A DNA stretch of 64,000 bases. Source: CAWBVG01 sp963792175 (lineage in GTDB: Bacteria > Acidobacteriota > Vicinamibacteria > Vicinamibacterales > CAVVIG01). The notes beneath the pieces are model-generated. The model did not search any database and had not been told where the DNA came from. It saw only the letters and a program-made list of their open reading frames with translations. This document shows, in pieces, positions 10,901 to 19,796 of the stretch; the first letter of the stretch is position 1, and every line of letters starts with the position of its first letter. The stretch lies in the NCBI GenBank assembly GCA_963792175.1, contig CAWBVG010000039.1, positions 1 through 64,000 on the forward strand, read 5' to 3'. A program made the translations under genes and the position numbers.

Positions 10901-12415
10901 CAGCAGAACGCCACCACGTATCTCACCGCGAAGGGCTACGTGCCGGTCGCCGTCTTTTCAGCGGTGTCGGCGGAGGCGCGCGCGGCGGCGCACGGCGCGG
11001 AGACCGCCGCCGAGGATCGCATCAACCTTCACGTCGAAAGCACCCCGATCGATCTCGGTCTGGTGCAGGGCTTCACCAACGTCGTGACCAACGTCAAGGG
11101 CACTCTGCAGGCGAATGTCGACATCACCGGTTCCGCCGCCGATCCGCATCCGAACGGAACGATTGCGGTGGCCAACGCGTCGTTTTCCGTTCCGCAGACC
11201 GGCGTGAACTACACGAACCTGCAGGGGCGCATCGATCTGCTGCCCGACAAGGTCCACATCGACAACATCGCGGTGCTCGACAACCATCAGAACGCCCTCT
11301 CGATTACCGGCGACCTCGCGGTGCACGAGAAGCAGCTCGGCGCCCTCCTGCTGAACGTCACCGCGCGCGACTTCAAGGTCATCGACAACAAGCTGGGCAA
11401 CGTCCGGATCAACAGCGACGTGCAGCTGGGCGGCGAGTTGCGGGCGCCGCGCATCGAAGGCGAACTGGGAATCGAAACCGGCTCGATCAACCTCGACGAG
11501 CTGCTCGCGCAGACCACCGGATCGGCGTACTCCACGAGCCAGACCGAGTACCTGACGAAACCGGACGCCGCGGCCCCGGCGGAGTCGGCGCAGCCGGCGA
11601 CGCCGTCGCCGTTCGAGGCGCTGAAGATGGACGTGCATCTCACCGTCCCCGACGACCTCGTCGTCAAGGCCAGCAGCCTGCAGACACCGGACGCGCCGAT
11701 CGGGCTCGGCGCGATGAACGTCACGCTCGGCGGTGACATCCGCGCCACCAAGGAGCCGGGATCGCCGATCGTCCTGCTCGGCGCCGTCAACACGGTGCGG
11801 GGCACCTACGATTTTCAGGGCCGGCGATTCGAGGTCCTGCGCGACGGCGGGATTCGCTTCGTCGGCGAGCCGGTCAACGAGATGGATCCGCTGCTCGACA
11901 TCCGGGCGCGCCGGATCATCTCGGGCGTCGAGGCGCGCGTCAACGTCCGCGGCAGCCTCAAGCAGCCGGATATCCAGCTGTCCAGCACGCCGCCGCTCGA
12001 ACAGGCGGACATCCTGGCGCTGATCGTCTTCAACCAGCCGCTCAATCAACTCGGCGAAGGCGATCAGATTTCGCTCCTCCAGCGAGCCCAGTCGCTGGCG
12101 GGTGGGGTTCTGGTGGGCGAACTCTCGCAGTCGATTGGCAACGCGCTCGGCGTCGACACCTTCGAGATCAACCTGGCGCCGCAAAGCGGCGCCGGCCCGC
12201 AGCTGACCGTCGGTCAGCAGGTCGGACAGAACCTCTACCTGAAGGTGGAGCAGAGCATCGGCCAACAGTCGCAGACCAATTTCATCATCGAGTACCAGCT
12301 CACCAAGTGGCTCCGCTTCAGGACCAACATCATCCAGGGCTCCTTCACACAGCCGCAGATCTTCCAGAAGATGCAGACCAGCGGCGTCGATCTGCTGTTC
12401 TTCTTCAGCTACTGA
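7949..12415 (+). CDS. tamB: TamB-like translocation and assembly protein
   Basis: 1488 residues, intact. One N-terminal membrane anchor (HVLVLVLTLVIGATAAAIIV) is followed by a long periplasmic region of repetitive beta-strands of the AsmA/TamB bridge type. The C-terminal TamB domain (about 1150-1488) shows GTYDFQGRRFEVLRDGGIRF, the ADILALIVFNQPLNQLGEG motif and ends VDLLFFFSY. TamB forms a groove across the periplasm that carries phospholipid and, with its Omp85 partner, supports outer-membrane protein assembly. It follows the Omp85 gene, the classic tamA-tamB order. The ATG at 7949 is preceded by GGCAGGGAC, a moderate ribosome site. Confidence 0.92.
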   Translation: MRIVKRLTHVLVLVLTLVIGATAAAIIVSQTAWFKNWLRGYIVRQANLYLNGTLSIERLGGNLFFGIEMENIGVSMDGSQVVAVKDLGLDYSVFQLLSKGLSVDSIRLDQPVIYLRREGDTWSLSRLVKKQETEADRRGPAYPIAVDTIGIANGSVVVESPVGTSGVQVPKRFDHLDAKLSFAYEPVRYSIEISHVSFRGSEPALAVNALSGGIAVRDDTVFVEKLALRTAESSVSVDGAVQQYLSSPILNLEISSDKLSLPEIARLVPALSGVTLQPSFNVKAEGPLDSLKVGMNVQSSAGQLSGTVTANVAAATDAKSGQPMFARGEVSVTHLDLSPILKNPRQKSDITADARFDLHSRSLSNIDTLHGTASIDSPRMVAAGYVAEKIHAKARVDGRRVALDGSASAYGAAATVAGNVTLPEGKGPLGFDVHGVARHVDLRHLPREVGVPPASTDVNAAYHVAGSVGPEKAEPRVHGDLRFEPSTIAGTKVATGSTAAFAVNRPASPAAAGAGFGEAGKNISYRVDATVADLDLQRVGTEFGVPALAVDRYKSTINGHIVADGHGTTPQSMDLTASGTLEDTSILGGRIPQLTFDTTLSRDTMHVKAVGTFADVDPAVASGKPELAGTVAGSVDVDATVTNISTGVTPDSVQADAKIALQPSRIGSLDITRGNLEGSYHDSVGDIRVLDVAGHDVNVQASGTLALNETGQSNLKVHADTPSLEQVGKLVNQPLAGIAKIDATITGNKQQLQATGTLTGNGVKYGDNGALTMSSDFTAKVPELTVADADVTANTHATFVTVSGQNINELDAKTTYHQKALDFDATAKQPQRSLAANGSLLIHPDHHEIHLKSLGLTSQGVQWQTAPNSEAAIQYFPDAIEVKNLELVNGDQKISAEGTFGRPGDALKVTLNNIDVASVDALLLRPPQLSGRLTATGTVSGAKDRPQVKADFQVTQGGFRNFHYESFNGTVDYAGSGLTVDTRLQQNATTYLTAKGYVPVAVFSAVSAEARAAAHGAETAAEDRINLHVESTPIDLGLVQGFTNVVTNVKGTLQANVDITGSAADPHPNGTIAVANASFSVPQTGVNYTNLQGRIDLLPDKVHIDNIAVLDNHQNALSITGDLAVHEKQLGALLLNVTARDFKVIDNKLGNVRINSDVQLGGELRAPRIEGELGIETGSINLDELLAQTTGSAYSTSQTEYLTKPDAAAPAESAQPATPSPFEALKMDVHLTVPDDLVVKASSLQTPDAPIGLGAMNVTLGGDIRATKEPGSPIVLLGAVNTVRGTYDFQGRRFEVLRDGGIRFVGEPVNEMDPLLDIRARRIISGVEARVNVRGSLKQPDIQLSSTPPLEQADILALIVFNQPLNQLGEGDQISLLQRAQSLAGGVLVGELSQSIGNALGVDTFEINLAPQSGAGPQLTVGQQVGQNLYLKVEQSIGQQSQTNFIIEYQLTKWLRFRTNIIQGSFTQPQIFQKMQTSGVDLLFFFSY

Positions 12416-12418
12416 GGA

Positions 12419-12512
12419 CGTCTTTCACGAAGGCTCGAAGACGAAGATCACGAAGGTCTTTTTGTACAGAATTCGTGTCCTTCGTCGTCCTTCGTGACTT
12501 CGTGAGAAACCG
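12419..12512. repeat. CTTCGTG-family palindrome between convergent genes
   Basis: Repeated CACGAAG units on the left and CTTCGTG units on the right form an imperfect hairpin of about 90 nt, with AAGAC/GTCTT followed by T5. It separates tamB and the oxidoreductase, which converge, so it may act as a bidirectional terminator. A second copy lies at 27764-27822. Confidence 0.75.
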
Positions 12513-12514
12513 TG

Positions 12515-14543
12515 TCACGCGGTCGGCAGGGACGCGACCTGCACGCGCGCATCGTTGAAGCACGCGCCGCCACCGAGATCGGTGAGCGTGTCCGGCACGA
12601 GCGCCGTGCCGGTCGCGTGGTTGCGCGTGCTGCGGCGCCAGATGCCTTTCGGGAGGCTGACGATCCCTGGACGGATCGCCGTGTCGATATCCAGGATGCA
12701 GTGCACCTCGCCGAGCTCGTTGAAGACCCGGACGAGATCGTTGTCCGCCAATCCGCGCGCGGCCGCGTCGTCCGGATGCATGATCAGCTTCACGTCCGGC
12801 CGCGGCAGCTCGCCCAGCGTCGAGCTGATGGTGCGATCGCTGGCCGGTGAGATCAGCGCCAGCGGATACTGCTCGTTGCCCGGGTCCGGCTGGAACCGAT
12901 ACAGTCCCATCGGCGCCTCGGCCTCGAGCGCGGCGGGGAAGAGGTGGACCTTCCTGTCCGGTGTGTTCGGGGAACACGTCCACGAACTGCACCGGCGCCG
13001 CGCCGAACGAGGGCGTCGGCAACTCGCCGGCGCGGAGCGGTTCGCCGATCGCGGGAGGCAGGCGGTTCAGCACGTCGAGCATCAGGTCCAGTTCGCCGGC
13101 GGGCTCGGCGTCAGACAGCAGGCCGAGCCGCTCGCATAGCTCGCCAAAGACGTCCGCGTTCGAGCGCGCTTCTCCAGCCGCGTCGACCACGGCTTTGCCC
13201 AGATCCAGAGTGATCGGGCCATAGGCCTTGGCGAAGTCGTAGCCTTCAAGGAACGTCGTGGCCGGCAGCACCACGTCGGCGTAGACGGCGGTATCGGTCA
13301 TCACCTGTTCGAATACGACCGTGAAGAGATCGTCCCGCTCGAGGCCGCGGACGATGCGCCGCTGGTCCGGCACGGTTGCGGCGGGATTGCAGTTGTAGAC
13401 GAACAACACGTTGACGGGCGGATTGTTGTATTCGGTGAGCGCCCGGCCCAGGTGATTCATGTTGACCACGCGGGTGTCGGGCTCCGGCGTGCCGATCCAG
13501 GTGCGGTCGATGTTCCAGGAGGCCGAATTGCTCATCGAATAGCCTCCACCGCGCACGCCGAACTTTCCGCCGACGGCCGGCAGCGCCAGGACCGCCAGGG
13601 CGGCGTTCCCGCCGTTGCGGTTCCGCTCGAGACCCCAGCCGCACCGAACGAGCGCCGGCGAGGTCTGCGCGTACAGTTCAGCCACTCGCAGCAGCGCGGA
13701 CGGCTCCACGCCTGCGATCGCCGCGGCCTTCTCGATGGTCCAGGGTTCTGCCCGTTCGCGCAGCTCGTCGGCGCCCGTGGCGTGGTCGCGCAGGAACGCG
13801 GCATCCGCATGCCCGTTCGTGAACAGGTAGCGGTGAATCGCGAGCGCAACCGCGACGTCGGTCCCGGCGTTCACCGCGAGATGGACGTCGGCGGATTTCG
13901 CGAGTGGCGTCGTGCGGGGATCGATGACGACCAGCTTCGCGCCGCGCTTCTGGGCCTCGCGCACGTACGGCACGAGATGAATGCCGGACGCGGACGGGTT
14001 GACGCCCCACAGAATGATCAGCCGCGCGTCCGGGTAGTCCTGGTAGACCACCGACGGCATCTTGCCGTACAGCGCGAGGTTGGCGGCGCCCGTCGGCGCG
14101 GCGCACACCGTCCTTGCCAGCCGCGACGTTCCGAAACGCCGCCACAGCTGAGCATCCAGATTGTCCTGGGTGAGCAGACCGTTCGATCCGCCGTATGAAT
14201 ACGGCAGGATGGATTCGGCGCCGTGCGCCGACTTCGCCTCTTGCATCCGCTCCACGATGAGCTGGAGCGCCTCGTCCCACGACGCGCGCTTGAAGCGCCC
14301 CTCGCCTTTGCGGCCTTTCCGGATGGCGGGATACAGCAGCCGATCTGGCCCGTAGAGACGCTGATCGAACTTCCGGACTTTCGCGCAGATATAGCCGCCG
14401 GTGACGGGATTCTTGTGCGAGCCGTCGATCGTGATCACCTTGCCGTGCTGGACCGTGACCGCGAGACTGCACGCATCGGGACAATCGAGAGGGCACGCCG
14501 TCTCCACTACCGATGCCGGGCCACCAAGAATCGGTTCCGCCAT
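12515..14543 (-). CDS. Molybdopterin oxidoreductase, DMSO reductase superfamily (one frameshift)
   Basis: About 675 residues. The N-terminal 4Fe-4S motif is CPLDCPDACS followed by YICAKV. The molybdopterin domain includes RASWDEALQLI, LPYSYGGSNGLLTQ, ILWGVNPSASG and GAKLVVIDPRTTPLA; the C-terminal dinucleotide-binding domain has LIMHPDDAAARGLADNDLV. A frame break near 12945 separates FVDVFPEHT from the rest. There is no twin-arginine signal, so it is probably cytoplasmic. No partner subunit is adjacent, and the substrate cannot be named. The ATG at 14543 is divergent from ndh, 23 nt away. Confidence 0.88.
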
Positions 14544-14554
14544 GCCCCGTACGA

Positions 14555-14560
14555 TAGCAT
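14555..14560 (+). promoter_or_regulatory. -10-like box TAGCAT for ndh
   Basis: TAGCAT ends 6 nt before the GTG start of ndh in the 23-nt divergent gap. The spacing implies a leaderless mRNA with a GTG start. Confidence 0.35.
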
Positions 14561-14566
14561 TTCTCT

Positions 14567-15865
14567 GTGTCGCTCGACACGCCGCACGTCGTGATCATCG
14601 GCGGTGGATTCGGCGGGCTCGAGGCCGCGCGCGCGCTGGCCGGTGCGCCGGTCCGCGTCACGGTCCTCGATCGCCACAACTACCATCTCTTTCAGCCGCT
14701 CCTGTATCAGGTGGCGACCGCATCGCTGTCGCCGGGCGACATCGCGTCGCCGATCCGCTGGGTGCTGCGCCGTCAGAGAAACGTCCAGGTGCTGCTCGCC
14801 GACGTCCAGGCGATCGATCCGTCGGCGCAGCGCGTGACGATCGACGGCGATCAGATCGCGTACGACTATCTGATCGTCGCCGCCGGCGCGTCGCACTCCT
14901 ATTTCGGCCATGCGGAATGGGAAGCACGCGCGCCCGGCTTGAAGACGCTGGACGACGCGCTCGAGATGCGGCGGCGCGTGCTGCTGGCGTTCGAAGCGGC
15001 CGAGCGCGAGCGCGACCCGGAGAAGCGGCGCCGCCTGCTGACGTTCGTCATCGTCGGCGCCGGACCGACCGGCGTGGAACTGGCCGGCGCGCTGGCCGAG
15101 ATCGCGCGGCAGTCGCTCGCGCAGGATTTTCGGAGCATCCGTCCCGAGTCGGCCCGCATCGTACTTGTCGAAGGCAGCCCGTACGTGCTGCCGCCATTTG
15201 CCGACAAGTTGCGCGAATCCGCGCGGCGCGATTTGGAGCGCCTGGGCGTCGAGGTGCGCACCGGCGCTGTCGTCACCGCCGTCGACGACGACGGTGTGAC
15301 CGTGACGAGCGGCGCGCCGCCGTCGGCTACGGCAGAGCGTATGTCCGCCCAGACCGTTCTCTGGGCGGCGGGCGTCGCCGCCTCACCGCTCGCGAAGTCG
15401 CTGGGTGTGCCGCTGGATCGCGCCGGCCGCGTCAGCACCGAGCCCACGCTGGCGCTGCCCGGTCATCCGTCGACGTTCGTCGTTGGCGACATGTGTGCGT
15501 TCGTACAGGATGGCAAGCCGCTGCCTGGCGTCGCGCAGGTCGCGATGCAGCAGGGACGGCATGCGGCGCGCAACGTCCTGCGCGCCATCGATCGGCGTCC
15601 GCTCGAGCCGTTCCGCTACAAGGACTTCGGCACGATGGCCACCATCGGTCGCGGGGCGGCGGTCGGCGACATCTTCGGGCTGAAGGTGACCGGGTTTCCT
15701 GCCTGGGTGTTCTGGATCTTCCTGCACATCTTCTGGTTGATCGGTTTCCGCAACCGCATCCTCGTCATGACCGAGTGGGCGTTTGCGTTCCTGACCTTCC
15801 AGCGCCGTGTGCGGCTGATTACTGGGGAGTCGGCGGCCTCTTCGCGACCAGGCGCACGCCCCTGA
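14567..15865 (+). CDS. ndh: Type II NADH dehydrogenase
   Basis: 432 residues, intact. Two dinucleotide-binding sites: VVIIGGGFGGLEAARALAG for FAD near the N-terminus and FVIVGAGPTGVELAGALAEI for NADH at about 160-180. YHLFQPLLYQVA, VLWAAGV and VVGDM are typical of NDH-2 enzymes. The C-terminus (WVFWIFLHIFWLIGFRNR) is amphipathic to hydrophobic and would dock the protein on the inner membrane, where it passes electrons from NADH to quinone without pumping protons. The gene starts at GTG 14567. Its 3' end overlaps the convergent neighbour by 47 nt. Confidence 0.92.
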   Translation: MSLDTPHVVIIGGGFGGLEAARALAGAPVRVTVLDRHNYHLFQPLLYQVATASLSPGDIASPIRWVLRRQRNVQVLLADVQAIDPSAQRVTIDGDQIAYDYLIVAAGASHSYFGHAEWEARAPGLKTLDDALEMRRRVLLAFEAAERERDPEKRRRLLTFVIVGAGPTGVELAGALAEIARQSLAQDFRSIRPESARIVLVEGSPYVLPPFADKLRESARRDLERLGVEVRTGAVVTAVDDDGVTVTSGAPPSATAERMSAQTVLWAAGVAASPLAKSLGVPLDRAGRVSTEPTLALPGHPSTFVVGDMCAFVQDGKPLPGVAQVAMQQGRHAARNVLRAIDRRPLEPFRYKDFGTMATIGRGAAVGDIFGLKVTGFPAWVFWIFLHIFWLIGFRNRILVMTEWAFAFLTFQRRVRLITGESAASSRPGARP

Positions 15866-16991
15866 CGTCGGCATCCGTGACGATCACTTCCTGCGGTTGC
15901 TGCGGTGTCGCATTGACCGTCCTCGAGGTCGTCACGCCGCCGCTGCTGACGCTCCAACTGGTGAAACTCCCGCCGCCGCTGCCGGCTGAAACCTCGGAGA
16001 ACCCGACGCCGCCGCTAGCGGCGCCGCCTGAGTTCATGATCATCACCGATGCGTTGAGACGGTAGGTACCAGGTGTGACGTCGCCGATGGAGAATCGGCC
16101 ATCGTCGCCCGTCTGCGCGTTTCCGCCAGGGCCCATGAACATCATCCCGCTCCGCGGGTCGTTCATCAGCATCACCATCGCGTGCGCGATCGGCGCGCCG
16201 TTTTCGTCGACGACCATCCCAGACACACGATAGGCCGGAGCGGATTGAAGCGTGAACACGATGTTGGAAACCTCGGCGCCGGCCGCGACCGTGATGGCCT
16301 GCGCGCCCGCCTGATCCGCGGTGCCCGGATAGTATGTCGTGGTCGGCGTCAGCGCGCCGCCGCCATTGCCCGTCGTCGATGCCGCACCCGGTCCGCCGAA
16401 GCCAAGGGCTCGTGGACTGGCGGCGAGGAAGTACTCGCCGGGTGGAAGACCGGTCACGCGGTACTCGCCGATGTCATTGGTCTGCTGTGGGCCCTGCATT
16501 GGTGCGGGGATCAGTCGAGGAGGAGCTGTCGATGCGCCAGGGGGAGTGATCCGGCGCAGCGCCATCACGCGCGCGTCGGTCACCGGCTCGCCTTTCTGAT
16601 CGAGCACCTTGCCGCTGATGACCGCGCCCTTCTGAAGCACGATGCTGACGTTGTCGAGCGCCTGACCTGCCGCGACCGTGTACGTCCTCGGGCGCGTCGA
16701 GGGGTCCATCAGCGATGCGAAGCCGGTCTTCTGTACGTCGATGCGGTACTCGCCAGGCGCCACGCTGTTGAACACAAACCGGCCGTCCTGGTCCGTCATC
16801 CCTTGCGGCGGGATGGCCATGGGCCCGCTCGGCGGCATCGCCGCGCGCATCATCGGAAAAACCATGACCCGTGCTCCGGCGATCGGCGCGTTGGTGCCCT
16901 CGGCGATCACGCGACCGGAGAGGCGACCTGTCGCGGCCGGGGCCGGTGTCTGGCTGAATGACAATGCGGCAAGCAGCGCGGCAATGATCAT
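15819..16991 (-). CDS. Secreted carboxypeptidase-regulatory-like domain protein
   Basis: 390 residues. The N-terminus MIIAALLAALSFSQTPAPAA is a signal peptide. Three carboxypeptidase-regulatory-like beta-sandwich repeats follow, each with the pattern GRVxxxGTNAPIAGARV and DGRFVFNSVAPGEYRI; later copies read VLDQKGEPVTDARV and VVDENGAPIAHAMV. Such proteins are abundant in Acidobacteria and act as secreted or surface adhesive modules; no enzyme domain is present. The ATG at 16991 has GGAGGA 7 nt upstream. The 3' end overlaps ndh by 47 nt on the opposite strand. Confidence 0.85.
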   Translation of the reverse strand: MIIAALLAALSFSQTPAPAATGRLSGRVIAEGTNAPIAGARVMVFPMMRAAMPPSGPMAIPPQGMTDQDGRFVFNSVAPGEYRIDVQKTGFASLMDPSTRPRTYTVAAGQALDNVSIVLQKGAVISGKVLDQKGEPVTDARVMALRRITPPGASTAPPRLIPAPMQGPQQTNDIGEYRVTGLPPGEYFLAASPRALGFGGPGAASTTGNGGGALTPTTTYYPGTADQAGAQAITVAAGAEVSNIVFTLQSAPAYRVSGMVVDENGAPIAHAMVMLMNDPRSGMMFMGPGGNAQTGDDGRFSIGDVTPGTYRLNASVMIMNSGGAASGGVGFSEVSAGSGGGSFTSWSVSSGGVTTSRTVNATPQQPQEVIVTDADVRGVRLVAKRPPTPQ

Positions 16992-17026
16992 CGTGCGTTC
17001 CTCCGAGTCCCTATCATTCTCATCTC

Positions 17027-18619
17027 TCAGCGTCTGTCGGGTGTAACGACGCGACCGCCGAGCTTGCCGGTAAAGGTGTTTGCGTCCTTCGCGATCACAC
17101 CGTTCACGAGGACGTACTCGAAGCCTTCAGACATCTGATGGGGTTCGAGATATGTGGCGACGTCTCGCACCTTGGCCGGATCGAAGACGAGGATATCGGC
17201 CCATGCGCCTGGGCGGAGCACGCCGCGATCCTTGAGGCCGAAGACCGCGGCGGGCAGGCTCGTCATCGATCGCACGGCGAACGGCAGATCGATCACGCCC
17301 CGCTCGTTGACGTAGAGGCGGATCTTGCGCGCGAAGGCGGCGTTGCCGCGCGGATGCGGCTTGCCCTGCCCGAACGGCACCAGGTCGCCGTCGGTGCACG
17401 TCATCGTGAACGGCTGCTTCATGATGTATTCGATGTCGCTTTCCGCCATGTTGAACGACACCAGGCTCGCGCCGCCGCCGCCCGCCTTCAGGAGCAGCTC
17501 CATCGCGGCTTCTTCCGGCGGCTTGCCGAGCGTTTTCGACACCTGCGCGAGCGACTGTCCTTCGTAGGCGGGGTTTGCGGCGTATCGCGAGATGACGAGT
17601 TTCTCCGGTCCGCCGCGGCGCTCGAAGCTCCGGCGGATATCGGCCGCCAGTCGATCGTGCTCGGGGCCCTGGATTCGTTTCAACAGCTCCGCCGTCCCGC
17701 CGACCTCGGCCCATCGCGGAATCAGCGCGCCCACGATTCCGGTGCCGCTCGCATCGTACGGATATTGATCCGCATAGACTTCGACGCCGCGGTCGCGCGC
17801 CTGTTTGATCTTCTCGACGAGCGCCATCGACAATCCCCAGCTCGCCGGCCCCAGCGCTTTCATGTGCGCGACAATGCCCGGCAGGTGGCCTTCTTCTGAA
17901 ATCCGAATCACTTCCTGCACGGCGGCGATGACGCCGACGCTGTAGTCGGCTTCGTCGCGGATGTGGCTTTCGTACACGCCGCCGAGCTCGCCGACGATCT
18001 TCGCGAGCGCGATGACTTCCTCGGTGGTCGCGTAACTGCCAGGGGCGTAATAGAGTCCGGACGAGAGGCCGATGCCGCCGGCCTCCATGCCGCGGCGCGC
18101 GAGCTGCGTCATGCGCTCGAGTTCCTGCGCGTTCGGCGCGCGATCGGCCATGCCGAGCACTTCGCGGCGGATCGAGCCGTGCGGCACGTACAGCGCGACG
18201 TTGACGCCGACGCCGCGCTGCTCGAAGCCCGCGCGCTGCGTCCGCAGGTCCACGGTGCCGCCGCCATCGGGGTTGATCGCGACGGTCGTGATCCCCTGCG
18301 CGAGCAGCTGACGCGCTTCCTTGAGGCTGCCCTCGAGACCCTGCGACGCGTGCGAGTGCACGTCGATGAAGCCAGGCGAGACCGTGAGTCCGCGCGCGTC
18401 GATCACGCGGGCAGCCGCCGCGTTCCCCAGCCGGCCCATGTCGACGATGCGCCCGCCGCGGATGCCCAGGTCGGCGGCCAGCCACGGGTTGCCGCTGCCG
18501 TCGAGGACGCGCCCGTTTCTGATGAGCACGTCGTATGGCGTCGCTTGGGAGGACAGTGAAACCGCGCAGATCAGCACCGCGGCTGCCGCTGCAGCCATGC
18601 GAACTCTCATGCACGTCAT
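17027..18619 (-). CDS. Secreted N-acyl-D-amino-acid deacylase (amidohydrolase)
   Basis: 530 residues with a signal peptide (MAAAAAAVLICAVSLSSQA). Metal-site motifs: PGFIDVHSHASQG (HxH), YESHIRDEAD and GIVAHMKALG (His ligands), and TCTDGDLVPFG (Asp). These match D-aminoacylases, which remove the acyl group from N-acyl-D-amino acids, and related prolyl or dipeptide hydrolases. In the periplasm the enzyme may scavenge D-amino acids from cell-wall debris. The C-terminal AWADILVFDPAKVRD is typical of amidohydrolases. The start is ATG 18619 or the in-frame ATG at 18610; both keep the signal peptide. Confidence 0.88.
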   Translation of the reverse strand: MTCMRVRMAAAAAAVLICAVSLSSQATPYDVLIRNGRVLDGSGNPWLAADLGIRGGRIVDMGRLGNAAAARVIDARGLTVSPGFIDVHSHASQGLEGSLKEARQLLAQGITTVAINPDGGGTVDLRTQRAGFEQRGVGVNVALYVPHGSIRREVLGMADRAPNAQELERMTQLARRGMEAGGIGLSSGLYYAPGSYATTEEVIALAKIVGELGGVYESHIRDEADYSVGVIAAVQEVIRISEEGHLPGIVAHMKALGPASWGLSMALVEKIKQARDRGVEVYADQYPYDASGTGIVGALIPRWAEVGGTAELLKRIQGPEHDRLAADIRRSFERRGGPEKLVISRYAANPAYEGQSLAQVSKTLGKPPEEAAMELLLKAGGGGASLVSFNMAESDIEYIMKQPFTMTCTDGDLVPFGQGKPHPRGNAAFARKIRLYVNERGVIDLPFAVRSMTSLPAAVFGLKDRGVLRPGAWADILVFDPAKVRDVATYLEPHQMSEGFEYVLVNGVIAKDANTFTGKLGGRVVTPDRR

Positions 18620-18678
18620 CCTATGTCACGTCCTGCACCTTCCCAAGCGGCAGCGGTTTTGCTGAAACCCGACAGGAG

Positions 18679-19787
18679 ATGCGCAAACTACCCACTGCGT
18701 GGCGCGCGGTTCAGCGCGCGGAAGTGTGCAACCGCAAACAGACCGACCGGCTACGCTCGCTCGTGCGCCGGAAGAAAGTGGTGCTCGCGCCGCACGATTC
18801 GGCCCGCGTCGCGGGGCTCCGGTACGTCAACGACGTGCGGACACCCGGGATCCGCCGCATCGGGCGCCACAATCGATTTCGGTACGTGGATCCAAACGGT
18901 CGGACGATTTCGAATCCGGCCGAGCGCGAACGAATTCGATCGCTGGTGATTCCTCCGGCGTGGACCGATGTCTGGATCTGCACGGATCCGCGCGGCCACC
19001 TGCAGGCGACCGGCCGCGACGCGCGGGGCCGCAAGCAATATCGCTATCACCCGCGCTGGCGCGAGGTCCGCGACGAGGTGAAGTACGGCCGTCTCATCAC
19101 GTTCGCGCAGGCGCTCCCTCGCATCCGCGCCCGCGTGGCCGGCCATCTGCGGCGCCAGAACCTGCCGCGCGAGAAAGTGCTCGCGGCCGTCGTCCAGCTT
19201 CTCGAGAAAACGCTGATTCGCGTCGGCAACGAGGAGTACGCGCGCGACAACAAGTCGTTCGGCCTGACCACCATGCGCGACAAGCACGCGCGGGTCAACG
19301 GTGTCGGCCGTCCGCTTCGAGTTCCGCGGCAAGCACGGCATCCAGCACGCCATCGACCTGCGCGACCGGCGTCTGGCGCGCATCATCAAGTCGTGCCGCG
19401 AACTTCCCGGCTACGAGCTGTTCAAGTACGTCGACAACGACGGACGCCACCAGGTGATCGACTCGGCCGACGTCAATGCGTACCTGCGGGAGATCAGCGG
19501 ACAGGACTTCACGGCGAAGGACTTCCGCACGTGGGCCGGCACGGTGCTCGCGGCGAAAGCGCTCGCGGCGATCGGCGACTTCAAGTCCACGGCCGAAGCG
19601 AAGCGGAACGTCGTCCGCGCGATCGACGAGGTGGCGAAGCGCCTCGGCAACACCAAAGCCGTGTCGCGCAAGTGCTACATCCATCCCGCGATCCTCGACG
19701 CCTACATGCAGGGCGTCACGATCGCGAGCGATGACGAAGCGCGCCGTGGTCGCCGTCATTGCCCGGCGCCTGAAAAAAACAGCATAA
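18679..19787 (+). CDS. DNA topoisomerase IB, viral-like (frameshifted)
   Basis: About 370 residues. The N-terminal region shows GIRRIGRHNRFRYVDPNG and IPPAWTDVWICTDPRGHLQ; the catalytic domain has RVGNEEYARDNKSFGLTT, FEFRGKHG and the active-site Tyr in AVSRKCYIHPAILDAY. It nicks one strand through a 3'-phosphotyrosyl bond and relaxes supercoils without ATP. Frame breaks near 19303 and 19737 are present; the corrected C-terminus reads AVVAVIARRLKKTA and stops at 19787. Bacterial topoisomerase IB is patchily distributed and resembles the poxvirus enzyme. Confidence 0.88.
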
Positions 19788-19796
19788 TCGGGCGCG

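Noticed and set aside
12405..12514. Extension of the molybdopterin oxidoreductase frame to 12405
   Set aside because: That frame is reached only after the break near 12945 and reads Arg-rich shadow sequence through the palindromic repeat. The conserved C-terminus ends at 12515.
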